A stretch of DNA of 64,000 nt from Chitinophaga sp. H8. GTDB taxonomy: Bacteria; Bacteroidota; Bacteroidia; Chitinophagales; Chitinophagaceae. The number at the start of each line of letters is the position of its first letter. Positions within the stretch are counted from its first letter, which is position 1. The notes beneath the pieces were generated by a model. It ran no database searches and had not been told where the DNA came from. It was given only the letters and a program-made list of their open reading frames with translations. This document shows positions 9,017 to 18,058 of the stretch, piece by piece. The translations under genes and the position numbers were made by a program. The DNA lies in the NCBI RefSeq assembly GCF_040567655.1, contig NZ_JBEXAC010000002.1:1860001-1924000 (forward strand). The letters are read 5' to 3'.

Positions 9017-12000
9017 ATGAAAACAAAAATGTACCTCGCACATTTGATGTGCTGTTGTGCCTTGCTATTGCTGATTCCGTTCAGCCAAGCACTGGCACAG
9101 AGTAAGATTTCCGGGAAAGTGACCGACGAAGCTTCGGGCAATCCTATTCCCGGCGCAACGATAGCCATTAAGGGAACCGCAAAAGGCACAGCTGCGGATC
9201 CATCGGGCAATTATTCCTTACAGGCTCCCAAAGGAAGCATCCTGGTTTTTTCTTTCGTAGGATATGCTACATTGGAAATCCAGGTGGGAGATGCCAGTGA
9301 GATCAATGCCGTAATGAAAGAAAAAGTGGGATCACTGGAAGAAGTAGTAGTAACGGGTTATGCCAGCCAACGTAAGAAAGACCTTACCGGTGCAGTGGCG
9401 GTGGTAAATATTCAACAGCTTACCACACAGCCTACTGCACAGATCAGTAACCAGCTGCAGGGCCGGGTATCGGGGGTAACGGTACTGGGCTCCGGACAGC
9501 CAGGACAAGAACCACAGGTACGTGTACGCGGTATTAACTCATTTGGTAATAATGATCCGCTATACGTAATTGATGGGGTGCCTACGCAGAACATTCTCAC
9601 CGTAAACCCTAATGATGTGGAATCTATGCAGGTATTGAAAGATGCTGGTGCGGCTTCCATCTATGGTGCGCGTGCAGCCAATGGCGTGATCATCATTACC
9701 ACCAAAAAAGGGAAGGGTAAGGTAAAGGTGAACTATGATGCGTATTATGGTACACAACGGGTGAAAGGCGGTAATGTATTTGATCTCCTGAACTCACAGG
9801 AAATGGCCGACCTGAAGTGGATGGCGCTGAAAAATACCAATCCCAATGTAGTGTATAAAGATGGGCTGTATGGTTCTGGTGCTACACCTGTACTGCCGGA
9901 CTATATCGCGCCGGGTGGATTGAAAGAAGGCGATCCGCTGGTAAATCCTTCGCTGTATAAAGTGAATCCTAACTATACCAATGCCGCAGAACTGGATGGT
10001 TTTTACAGGATCACCAAAGCCAATAAACAGGGTACCGACTGGTTCCATGAAATATTTGGGGCTGCTCCTATCACCAGCCAGAATATTTCTGTGGGTGGTA
10101 GCACCGATCAGGCGAATTACTACATGTCATTCAACTATTTTAACCAGCAAGGTACCCTGATGAATACCTATATGAAAAGGTATACATTGCGTGTCAATAC
10201 CCAGTTTAATGCAGGTGAACACATCCGCCTGGGGCAGAACCTGGAGTACTCTATTATAGATAACCCACGTATCGATCCGCTTACAGAAGGTAGTGCAATC
10301 GGGATGTCATTCCGTGAGCAACCTATTATTCCCGTGCGTGATATCATGGGCAATTTTGCAGGGTCATTCAGTACCAATGAGGCCCAATTGGGGAACGCCC
10401 GTAATCCCGTGGCTATCATGGACCGTACCCGCAACAACAGAGGGAATGGTAACCGCCTGTTAGGTAATGTATTTGCAGAAGTAGATTTTCTGAAACACTT
10501 TACAGTACGTACCAGCTTTGGTGGTGAAATATTTTCTGCCAGCACCCACTCATTTGCTTATCCGGAATATGAAAATTCAGAAAATAATAAAGTAAATGCC
10601 TATACGGAAACATCCGCCTATGGGTATAACTGGACATGGACCAACACCCTTACTTTTCAGCAGATCTTTAACAGCATCCATAACCTGAAAGTATTGGTAG
10701 GTACAGAGGCTTATGATAATAAAGGCCGTAATCTGCAGGGTACTACCCAGGGGTATTTTACTTTTGATCCCAACTTTACCACGCTGACTACCGGTACAGG
10801 AACACCTACTAACGGAAGTGCCAGGTATTCTGATGGACTGTTTTCCCTGATTGGCCGGGTGGACTATTCACTGATGGATAAATACCTGATAGGCGCGGTA
10901 ATACGCCGGGATGGTTCTTCCAAGTTCGGTGCAAATAACCGGTACGGCTGGTTCCCGGCAGTAAGTGCTGGATGGCGCTTATCTGAAGAAGGTTTCCTGA
11001 AAGGATCCAACTGGATCACCGATTTGAAAATCCGTGGTGGTTATGGTATTATGGGTAGTCAGCTGAATGTGGGCGCTGCTAATCAGTTTACCGCTTTCGG
11101 CCCTAACAGGGGGTCTTCTTTCTACGACCTTCGCGGTACTTCCAATACACTGCTCACAGGATACACCCAAAGTTATATCGGCAACCCGGACGCAAAATGG
11201 GAAAACAATATCAATACGAATATAGGTCTGGATGCAACCCTGTTTAAAGGTAAACTGGAAATATCTGCGGATTACTACCGGAAAGATATCACGGACCTGA
11301 TCTATAAACCTGAAGTAGTAGCTACCTTAGGCCGTGCTACTGCGCCGGATGTAAATATCGCGCAAATGAAAAACAGCGGGCTGGATCTGCTCGTGGTAGG
11401 TAATGTAAACCTGGGTAAAGATCTGACACTGATAGCTACCGGTACACTCACGACTTATAAAAATGAAATTGTAAAAGTATCTGATGATGCGCCTTATTTT
11501 GATCAGGAAGGACGCCGTTTTAATGGTAGTACACTGATCCGTAATGCCGTAGGACATTCCATTTCTTCTTTCTACGGATACCAGATTGTAGGCTTCTGGA
11601 ACAGCCAGGCCGAAATAGATGCTGCTAATAAAGGCGCACAGACGGCTACCGGCGACCCTACTGCAGAATACCAGGCACAGGCAGGAGAAGGCCGTTTCCG
11701 TTATGCAGATACAGATGGCAACGGACAGATCACTGCCAACGACAGAACTTTCCTGGGTAGTGCCAATCCTAAATTTACTTATGGCCTGAACCTGGAACTG
11801 AAATACAAAAACTTTGATTTCAGTGCCTTCTTTTATGGTACACAGGGTAACAAGATCTGGAATAACGTGAAATGGTGGACAGATTTCTATTCCTCATTTG
11901 CAGGGGCAAAAAGCAAAACCGCCCTGTATAATTCCTGGACAAAAGATAACCATAACGCAGTTGCACCTATTCAGGAAAACGAAGGTAACTTCAGCAGCAA

Positions 12001-12286
12001 CTCCGTACCTAATTCTTACTTCGTGGAAAATGGCTCCTATCTGCGTGCAAAAACGATGGTGCTGGGATATACCCTGCCCAAAGAAACCCTGTCAAGGATA
12101 GGTATTGAAAAATTCCGAGTGTACATACAGGCATCCAACTTGTTCACCATTACCAAATATTCCGGTCTTGATCCGGAAGTAACCAACTCTAGTGCTACCG
12201 GTTACAGCTCTACCGCTTTTGGGGTAGATGAAGGGGCCTATCCTAATGTACGCCAGTATCTGATAGGGGTGAATGTATCGTTCTGA
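9017..12286 (+). CDS. SusC-type TonB-dependent receptor without STN domain
   Basis: The product has 1089 residues with a signal peptide (about 1-27, ending in ALAQ), a carboxypeptidase-like regulatory domain (about 30-110, KISGKVTDEASGNPIPGATI), a plug domain beginning at LEEVVVTGYASQRKKDLTGA, the DPLYVIDGVP and ASIYGARAANGVI motifs, and a beta-barrel ending with GVNVSF. It belongs to the SusC/RagA family of outer-membrane importers. Unlike the receptors at 3639 and 34270 it lacks an STN domain and no FecR gene is linked, so it is not expected to signal to an ECF sigma factor. The SusD partner begins 31 bases downstream. The upstream gap carries an unusual repeat array that may mediate its control. 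Confidence 0.95.
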   Translation: MKTKMYLAHLMCCCALLLLIPFSQALAQSKISGKVTDEASGNPIPGATIAIKGTAKGTAADPSGNYSLQAPKGSILVFSFVGYATLEIQVGDASEINAVMKEKVGSLEEVVVTGYASQRKKDLTGAVAVVNIQQLTTQPTAQISNQLQGRVSGVTVLGSGQPGQEPQVRVRGINSFGNNDPLYVIDGVPTQNILTVNPNDVESMQVLKDAGAASIYGARAANGVIIITTKKGKGKVKVNYDAYYGTQRVKGGNVFDLLNSQEMADLKWMALKNTNPNVVYKDGLYGSGATPVLPDYIAPGGLKEGDPLVNPSLYKVNPNYTNAAELDGFYRITKANKQGTDWFHEIFGAAPITSQNISVGGSTDQANYYMSFNYFNQQGTLMNTYMKRYTLRVNTQFNAGEHIRLGQNLEYSIIDNPRIDPLTEGSAIGMSFREQPIIPVRDIMGNFAGSFSTNEAQLGNARNPVAIMDRTRNNRGNGNRLLGNVFAEVDFLKHFTVRTSFGGEIFSASTHSFAYPEYENSENNKVNAYTETSAYGYNWTWTNTLTFQQIFNSIHNLKVLVGTEAYDNKGRNLQGTTQGYFTFDPNFTTLTTGTGTPTNGSARYSDGLFSLIGRVDYSLMDKYLIGAVIRRDGSSKFGANNRYGWFPAVSAGWRLSEEGFLKGSNWITDLKIRGGYGIMGSQLNVGAANQFTAFGPNRGSSFYDLRGTSNTLLTGYTQSYIGNPDAKWENNINTNIGLDATLFKGKLEISADYYRKDITDLIYKPEVVATLGRATAPDVNIAQMKNSGLDLLVVGNVNLGKDLTLIATGTLTTYKNEIVKVSDDAPYFDQEGRRFNGSTLIRNAVGHSISSFYGYQIVGFWNSQAEIDAANKGAQTATGDPTAEYQAQAGEGRFRYADTDGNGQITANDRTFLGSANPKFTYGLNLELKYKNFDFSAFFYGTQGNKIWNNVKWWTDFYSSFAGAKSKTALYNSWTKDNHNAVAPIQENEGNFSSNSVPNSYFVENGSYLRAKTMVLGYTLPKETLSRIGIEKFRVYIQASNLFTITKYSGLDPEVTNSSATGYSSTAFGVDEGAYPNVRQYLIGVNVSF

Positions 12287-12317
12287 TGAACCGTTTCTTA
12301 ATTTAAAAAAGCAGAAA

Positions 12318-14105
12318 ATGAAAAAGTATAAATATATCATTACGCTTTCCATAGTAGCCGGGGGCTTACTATTGGACTCCTGTAGTAAAAGTTTTTTAGA
12401 GAGAGATCCCATCGGTATTTTAACGCCGGAGCTAATGGCTACACGCGATGGGGTAAATGGATTGCTGGTAGCTGCTTATGGGGCGCTGGATGGACAACAG
12501 CAGGATGTAGCTGCACTGGGTGGTGGTGGCCCATGGGAAGCTGCTCCTACTAACTGGATCTATGGTAGTGTTGCTGCAGGAGATGCCCACAAGGGTAGTG
12601 ATGCGGTGGATCAGCCGCCAATCAGCCTGATCGCTACCGGTAAGCTGGATCCAAGCAATGGTTTCTTTAATACCAAATGGAAAGCACTGTACGATGGGGT
12701 AGCACGTACAAATGCTGTATTAAGTGTGCTGAAAAATGTGAAGGAACTGTCTGACGCAGAAAAGAAAGACATAGAAGGACAGGCACGTTTTCTGAGAGGG
12801 CATTATTATTTTGAACTGAAGAAAATGTTCGACAAAATACCCTGGATAGATGAAACTACCACCGACCCTAAAGCGGTCAATACAACAGATGTATGGCCCA
12901 ATATAACAGCCGATTTTAAGTTTGCGATGGACAATCTGCCTCCTACACAAACCGAAGTGGGCCGGGCCAATAAATGGGCTGCTGCAGCCTACCTGGCTAA
13001 AGCCTACCTCTATCAGAAAAAGTTTGGGGAAGCTATTCCTATTTACACTGATGTGATCACCAGCGGGGTTACTTCCAATGGATTAAAATATGGCCTGACA
13101 GATCGTTTTGAAGATAATTTTGACCCGGTTACCAAAAACAATAAAGAATCTGTGTTTGCGATCCAGATGACAGCCAATAATGGTACCAACCAGATCTCCA
13201 GTTCTAATCAGGGTGAAATGCTGAACTTCCCCTATAACAGTCCTTTCGGGTGCTGCGGATTCTATCAGCCTACCCAGGAACTGGTGAACTCTTATCGTAC
13301 AGATGCTGCCGGATTACCTATGATGGATGTGTATAATTTACCTGCTAATGCAGTAAAGAGTGATCTAGGTGTAAGCCCTGCTGCTGCCTTTACCCCAGAT
13401 GCCGGTAATCTGGATCCCCGGTTGGACTGGACCGTAGGCCGCCGTGGTATTCCCTACCTGGACTGGGGTAACCATCCCGGTGCTGCATGGGTAAGGCTGC
13501 AGTCTTATGGCGGCCCTTATGCACCCAAGAAAAATGTATACTGGCAGTACAACCAGGATAAATACAAAGATGCCAACTCCTGGGCGCCGGGTTCTGCTAT
13601 CAATGTGGTACTGATCCGCTTTTCCGATGTATTGTTGCAGGCTGCCGAAGCAGAAGCCAATAATGGTAGCCTGGCCAAAGCCGAAGGCTATGTGAAGCTG
13701 GTACGCGAAAGAGCCGGAAAACCACAAACAGCGGTATATACTTACGTAAATCCGTCTGCGCCAATGGGTGGATTTACCAACACACCTGCTGCAAAATATA
13801 ATGTAGCGCCTTACCCTGCCGGTACGTTTGCTGCCAAAGGAAAAGACTTTGCATTAAAAGCCATTTACTTTGAACGTAAATTGGAACTGGCTATGGAAGG
13901 CCAACGCTATTTCGACCTGGTACGCTGGGGAATAGCAGATCAGGTAATCAATGCATTCTTTGCCTATGAATCCAAGCTCACCTCCGACCTCGGCGGGGCC
14001 AGCTTCAAAAAAGGCAGGAATGAATATTATCCTATTCCGCAACGCCAGATTGATTTGAGCCTGAAAGGCGGAACACCCACCCTGGAACAAAATCAGGGTT
14101 ATTAA
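12318..14105 (+). CDS. SusD/RagB-type surface lipoprotein
   Basis: The product has 595 residues from the ATG at 12318, which gives a proper lipoprotein signal with Cys22 (LLLDSC). An upstream start at 12273 would put 15 extra residues before the signal, so I reject it. SusD features are FLRGHYYFELKKMFDKIPWI in the helical repeat region and, near the C-terminus, LIRFSDVLLQAAEAEANNGS and ERKLELAMEGQRYFDLVRWG. It lies directly after its SusC partner and is followed by a strong terminator at 14127, so SusC and SusD form a two-gene unit. The ligand is unknown. Confidence 0.95.
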   Translation: MKKYKYIITLSIVAGGLLLDSCSKSFLERDPIGILTPELMATRDGVNGLLVAAYGALDGQQQDVAALGGGGPWEAAPTNWIYGSVAAGDAHKGSDAVDQPPISLIATGKLDPSNGFFNTKWKALYDGVARTNAVLSVLKNVKELSDAEKKDIEGQARFLRGHYYFELKKMFDKIPWIDETTTDPKAVNTTDVWPNITADFKFAMDNLPPTQTEVGRANKWAAAAYLAKAYLYQKKFGEAIPIYTDVITSGVTSNGLKYGLTDRFEDNFDPVTKNNKESVFAIQMTANNGTNQISSSNQGEMLNFPYNSPFGCCGFYQPTQELVNSYRTDAAGLPMMDVYNLPANAVKSDLGVSPAAAFTPDAGNLDPRLDWTVGRRGIPYLDWGNHPGAAWVRLQSYGGPYAPKKNVYWQYNQDKYKDANSWAPGSAINVVLIRFSDVLLQAAEAEANNGSLAKAEGYVKLVRERAGKPQTAVYTYVNPSAPMGGFTNTPAAKYNVAPYPAGTFAAKGKDFALKAIYFERKLELAMEGQRYFDLVRWGIADQVINAFFAYESKLTSDLGGASFKKGRNEYYPIPQRQIDLSLKGGTPTLEQNQGY

Positions 14106-14126
14106 AATCCGTATATTTAAGTAAGA

Positions 14127-14154
14127 AGAGGTAGTGTTTGCACTACCTCTTTTT
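14127..14154 (+). terminator. Rho-independent terminator after second SusD
   Basis: A perfect 10-bp stem, agaggtagtg/cactacctct (14127-14136 with 14141-14150), has loop tttg and is followed by tttt. It lies 21 bases after the SusD stop codon. Confidence 0.9.
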
Positions 14155-14200
14155 GCATCATAGCAGTGTTATCAACAATCACCATCAGCAAGCGGAGGTT

Positions 14201-15754
14201 ATGTTTTCAGCTACTTTGTACTTAAACAGCTATATACGTCCTGTACTACTGGCGATGGTATGCAGTATTATTTTAGCAGGTGGTTGTCAGACCAATCCGC
14301 AAACGGAAGCGGCAAAACAAACGGCAAAAGGGAAACAACTTTCTGAAAAATATTGTGCCAGCTGCCATCTTTATCCCGACCCGACACTGCTGGATAAAAC
14401 AACCTGGCTAAAGCATGTGCTGCCTGCTATGGCACCCAAGCTGGGAATACAGGTATGGGGGGAGGACCAGTACTATCCCTCCCAGAGTAAACGCCACCCC
14501 TCTATCATCTCCTATCCGGAATGGATGGACCTGGTGGCATTTTACAAGGCAATGGCACCGGAAGCATTACAGCCCGTAAAAGCCCCTGAAACACCCCGGG
14601 ACGACTGGGCCGTTTTTGAAATAATAAAGCCCGCAGGACAAGACACCGGTACCATCGCTACTACCACCATGGTAGCAATAGACACTTTTCGTGGCCGGAT
14701 CTTTTCCGGAGATGCAGGCAAACGGTTATTATACGAGTGGGATAAAAACGGTAAAACAAGCAACAGCTGGTCTTTTCCCTCCGCACCGGTAGACCTGCAG
14801 CTGACAGACAGTGGCAAAAATGCCTGGGTTACCTGCATCGGTTTTATGCAGGCAGTGGATGAACCTAAAGGATTATTACTAAACCTCCACCTGGAACAAC
14901 CCAAAGCAACGCCAAAAGTACAGGCTGCTTTCCTGAAAAGGCCGGTACAGGCGCTGGAAGCAGATCTTAATAATGATGGACTCACTGATTGGGTCGTATG
15001 CAGTTTTGGGCATTATAAAGGGGGATTGTACTATATGCAGCAAACCCCTGATCATAAGTACGAACAGCATGTGATCAGGGAAGTACCTGGCGCTATTCAT
15101 GCGGTAACGGGTGATTTTAACCATGATGGATGGATAGATGTAATGGCCCTCTTTGCTTATGATGATGAAGGGATCTGGCTTTTTCTGAATGACCATCAGG
15201 GAGGTTTTAAAGCAAGCAACCTTTTACGTTTTCCTCCCGTATATGGATCTACCAGCTTTCAACTTGTTGATTTTAACCAGGATGGGCAACCGGATATCCT
15301 TTATACCTGCGGAGATAATGCAGATTATTCCAAGATACTGAAACCTTATCACGGGGTATATGTATTTATCAATCAGGGTGATTTTAAGTATAAAGCAGCC
15401 TGGCACTATCCCGTAAATGGATGCACGAAGGCAATGGCCGCAGATTTTAATGGAGATGGGAAACTGGATATTGCTGCCATCGCTTTTTTTGCGGATCTGA
15501 AAGACCATCCCTCAGAAAAGTTCCTTTATTTCCAACAGGATAGTATGCTGCACTTTATACCGTATGCTATTCCCATACAAAAAGAAGGTCGGTGGATCTG
15601 TATGGATGTCAATGATTTTGACCACGATGGAGACCCGGATATTGTACTGGGTAACTACTCCCTGGGGTTTATAAATCAGGATAACTTGGAAAAAGACTGG
15701 AATTATGCGCAGCCCTTGCTGATACTGGAAAATAAACGGAATAAAGGGCGGTAA
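14201..15754 (+). CDS. FG-GAP/VCBS-repeat lipoprotein with c-type heme motif
   Basis: The product is 517 residues from the ATG at 14201, which is preceded by an agcggagg ribosome-binding sequence. A TTG at 14138 lies inside the terminator and is unlikely. The lipobox LAGGC (Cys29) marks a lipoprotein. A CASCH motif (residues 52-56) fits covalent heme c attachment, and the next 70 residues resemble a small cytochrome c-like region. The rest carries at least five calcium-binding FG-GAP motifs (DLNNDGLTD, DFNHDGWID, DFNQDGQPD, DFNGDGKLD, DFDHDGDPD), as in seven-bladed propellers. Such proteins are common beside SusCD genes in Bacteroidota, but their role is not established. It probably sits on the outer membrane. 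It has its own terminator at 15764, so it is transcribed separately. Confidence 0.85.
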   Translation: MFSATLYLNSYIRPVLLAMVCSIILAGGCQTNPQTEAAKQTAKGKQLSEKYCASCHLYPDPTLLDKTTWLKHVLPAMAPKLGIQVWGEDQYYPSQSKRHPSIISYPEWMDLVAFYKAMAPEALQPVKAPETPRDDWAVFEIIKPAGQDTGTIATTTMVAIDTFRGRIFSGDAGKRLLYEWDKNGKTSNSWSFPSAPVDLQLTDSGKNAWVTCIGFMQAVDEPKGLLLNLHLEQPKATPKVQAAFLKRPVQALEADLNNDGLTDWVVCSFGHYKGGLYYMQQTPDHKYEQHVIREVPGAIHAVTGDFNHDGWIDVMALFAYDDEGIWLFLNDHQGGFKASNLLRFPPVYGSTSFQLVDFNQDGQPDILYTCGDNADYSKILKPYHGVYVFINQGDFKYKAAWHYPVNGCTKAMAADFNGDGKLDIAAIAFFADLKDHPSEKFLYFQQDSMLHFIPYAIPIQKEGRWICMDVNDFDHDGDPDIVLGNYSLGFINQDNLEKDWNYAQPLLILENKRNKGR

Positions 15755-15763
15755 ACCTATCCA

Positions 15764-15790
15764 GGGGGCGGGTGTAAAACCCCCGCTTTT
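15764..15790 (+). terminator. Rho-independent terminator after FG-GAP gene
   Basis: The stem gcggg/cccgc (15768-15772 with 15782-15786) can be extended by alternative G-C pairing (ggggg/ccccc) and is followed by tttt. It lies 10-30 bases after the stop codon at 15754. Confidence 0.75.
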
Positions 15791-15948
15791 ATTTGAAGAA
15801 AATAGTTATTATGCTTATATTGCAAACGGAAGTAAAGTAAGCTCATTTCACCTGCCTGTAACAGGTGTTTTAAATAATCCTGGTTAAAACTTAATCAGGT
15901 TTTAGAATGGCGGAAGGAGAGGCAGTCAAATGCCTCTCTTTTATTTTA
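15791..15948 (+). ncRNA. Candidate small RNA with three hairpins ending in a terminator
   Basis: Between two terminators lies a short segment with no open frame but three successive stem-loops: cacctg/caggtg (15849-15867), a 9-bp stem with one G-T pair, cctggttaa/ttaatcagg, and the terminator at 15917. A tatattg sequence before the first hairpin is only a loose match to the Bacteroidota -7 element. The second terminator has no gene of its own, which is why I suspect a separate short transcript. Expression is inference. Confidence 0.35.
15917..15948 (+). terminator. Rho-independent terminator upstream of eboA
   Basis: An 8-bp perfect stem, gagaggca/tgcctctc (15917-15924 with 15931-15938), has a 6-base loop and is followed by ttttatttt. 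No plus-strand gene lies between it and the previous terminator, so it insulates eboA and may end a small RNA. Confidence 0.85.
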
Positions 15949-16038
15949 CCCCCCTCCCATCAATTTTAATACTTCTTTAAGACATATTCGTTTAACTTTA
16001 GCCGCTATATAATTGTTTTTTATAATAAAATATGCGCA

Positions 16039-16944
16039 ATGGGATATGCATATGATTACGGCAGCGTGAGCGCTTTACTATATGCCATCATTAAGGAAAA
16101 CAGTACCAGCAAGGCCAACGATTGGATAACCCAGCGCCTGCAGGTAACACAGGAAACAGGAGCACTGCAACAGTTTAATCTGACTTTTACGGCTATTCCA
16201 CGTTTTACAGGCAAAAATATCATTCGTGTTACGGAAGAAGAGCTGGCTATACTGGAAGCGGCGATACCAGGATTTACCGTTTACGGCTGGACGTTAGATG
16301 CGCTGACCAGGGCCTGGTGGTTATTGCAATTGCCTGTAACCAGCCAGCAGGCGTACGAACAGGCGATTGAAGGATTATTCAATGCGGCCGAAATGAATGA
16401 GCTGGTAGCATTGTATAATGCACTGCCATTACTGGCCTGGCCGGAAATGTGGCAACTCCGTACGGCGGAAGGGATCCGTTCCAACATCGGGATAGTATTG
16501 AGTGCCATCATGCTGCATAACCCTTACCCGGCCAAATACCTGGAAGAACCTGCATGGAATCAGCTGATTATGAAAGCATTCTTTACAGACAAGCCGGTAC
16601 AGTTTATCATCGGATTAGATGCCCGCGCCAACGTTACGCTGGCGAATATACTTTTTGACTTCGCACACGAACGCCAGGCCGCCGGACGACCGGTAAATCC
16701 AATGCAGTGGCGCCTGATAGCTCCCTTTATCAATGCAGATAATTTTCCGGATATAGAACGTTTGTGGCATTCGGAAAATAATATTGAAAAAGAAGCGGCC
16801 GCCCTGGTATGTGCTAAAAGCAATTATCCGCCTGCCCAGGCATTATTGCAGCAGGCTACCGTATTACGCGACGAAATTGCCGCCGGAAAGCTCAGCTGGG
16901 ATACCATCGCCGGTAGAATGGCGGCGGCTGTGCCGGTTAGCTAA
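16039..16944 (+). CDS. eboA: EboA domain-containing protein
   Basis: The product has 301 residues, no signal peptide and no membrane segment. It is mostly helical, with repeated tryptophans (AWWLLQLP, LAWPEMWQLRTAEGI) and a C-terminal helical-repeat-like part. I identify it as EboA from the helical character, the GIRSNIGIVLSAIMLHNPYP region, and mainly from its place directly before TatD-like EboB and UbiA-like EboC genes on the same strand, which is the conserved ebo gene order. EboA proteins have no known biochemical activity. The gene starts the cluster after an insulating terminator, with eboB 66 bases downstream. The identification is good by context and moderate by sequence alone. Confidence 0.82.
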   Translation: MGYAYDYGSVSALLYAIIKENSTSKANDWITQRLQVTQETGALQQFNLTFTAIPRFTGKNIIRVTEEELAILEAAIPGFTVYGWTLDALTRAWWLLQLPVTSQQAYEQAIEGLFNAAEMNELVALYNALPLLAWPEMWQLRTAEGIRSNIGIVLSAIMLHNPYPAKYLEEPAWNQLIMKAFFTDKPVQFIIGLDARANVTLANILFDFAHERQAAGRPVNPMQWRLIAPFINADNFPDIERLWHSENNIEKEAAALVCAKSNYPPAQALLQQATVLRDEIAAGKLSWDTIAGRMAAAVPVS

Positions 16945-17010
16945 ATAACCCGCTACCCGCGCCGTTATTCATTTTATAACTATAGTATTACTATTAAAAT
17001 TGTTGATCTT

Positions 17011-17997
17011 ATGTGTTGCAGCCATCAGTTAAAAGAAAAAGATTTATTACCTATATCATATAGCCCCAACTACCTGGAAAAAATAAAAGGCATGCGTTTT
17101 TTTGACCCGCATGTACATATGACTTCCCGTACTACAGATGATTATCAGGCCATGGCGGATGCCGGTGTGGTAGCAATTATAGAGCCTGCTTTCTGGCTCG
17201 GACAGCCACGTACCGGTGTGGATACCTTCCGGGATTATTTTAACAGCCTGATAGGATGGGAACGGTTCCGCTCTTCCCAGTTTGGAATCAAACATTATTG
17301 CACCATCGGCCTCAACTCCAAAGAGGCAAATAATGAAAAGCTGGCGGAAGCAGTGATGGAAATCCTGCCCCTGTTCCTGTATAAAGAAGGAGTAGTAGGG
17401 GTGGGCGAAATAGGCTTTGATGATCAGACACCGGCAGAAGAAAAGTATTATCGTGCACAACTGGAACTGGCCAAGGAAGCCAATTTACCGGTACAGGTAC
17501 ATACCCCTCACCGGGATAAGAAAAAAGGTACACAACGCAGTATGGATATTGCACTGGAACATGGACTGGAACCAGGCATGGTGATCATTGACCATAATAA
17601 TGAAGAAACCGTAAAAGAAGTGCTGGACCGCGGATTCTGGGCGGCATTTACCATCTATCCTTTTACCAAAATGGGGAATGAAAGGATGGTAGAAGTGGTA
17701 AAACAATATGGTAGTGAGCGTATTATGATCAACTCAGCTGCCGACTGGGGGATCAGCGATCCGCTGGCAGTACCCAAAACAGCAGCCCTCATGCACGAAA
17801 GTGGTATTGACTTGAATAGTATTCATTTGGTAACTTACGCCAATGCAATAAAAGCTTTTGCACAAAGTGGTCAGATCAATGAAGCTGATTTTGAAGCAAC
17901 ACAAACAGTGGACCAAAGTTTAAAATACAATGGCAGCACCGTTTTGCGTGGAGGACAGCAGCCACGCACAGATAAAAACAATACCATCATCCGTTAA
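17011..17997 (+). CDS. eboB: EboB, TatD-family metal-dependent hydrolase
   Basis: This 328-residue cytoplasmic TIM-barrel protein belongs to the TatD/amidohydrolase fold. The metal ligands expected for the family are visible: FFDPHVHM (His34, His36), VGEIGFD (Glu133), VHTPH (His164), IDHNNEE (His195) and NSAADWG (Asp245). All are intact, so it should be catalytically competent, but its substrate is not known. TatD enzymes otherwise act as deoxyribonucleases, while EboB is a distinct clade tied to the ebo cluster. It lies between eboA and eboC with short gaps (66 and 61 bases), as expected for one operon. Confidence 0.9.
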   Translation: MCCSHQLKEKDLLPISYSPNYLEKIKGMRFFDPHVHMTSRTTDDYQAMADAGVVAIIEPAFWLGQPRTGVDTFRDYFNSLIGWERFRSSQFGIKHYCTIGLNSKEANNEKLAEAVMEILPLFLYKEGVVGVGEIGFDDQTPAEEKYYRAQLELAKEANLPVQVHTPHRDKKKGTQRSMDIALEHGLEPGMVIIDHNNEETVKEVLDRGFWAAFTIYPFTKMGNERMVEVVKQYGSERIMINSAADWGISDPLAVPKTAALMHESGIDLNSIHLVTYANAIKAFAQSGQINEADFEATQTVDQSLKYNGSTVLRGGQQPRTDKNNTIIR

Positions 17998-18058
17998 AGT
18001 CCGTAGCCTGTAAGCTGCAGGCAGTAAGGGTTAAACCCTGTGAAAACCAAATTATACG

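Noticed and set aside
14138..14200. TTG start for the FG-GAP lipoprotein
   Set aside because: It lies inside the terminator of the preceding gene; the ATG at 14201 has a good ribosome-binding site and leads into the lipoprotein signal.
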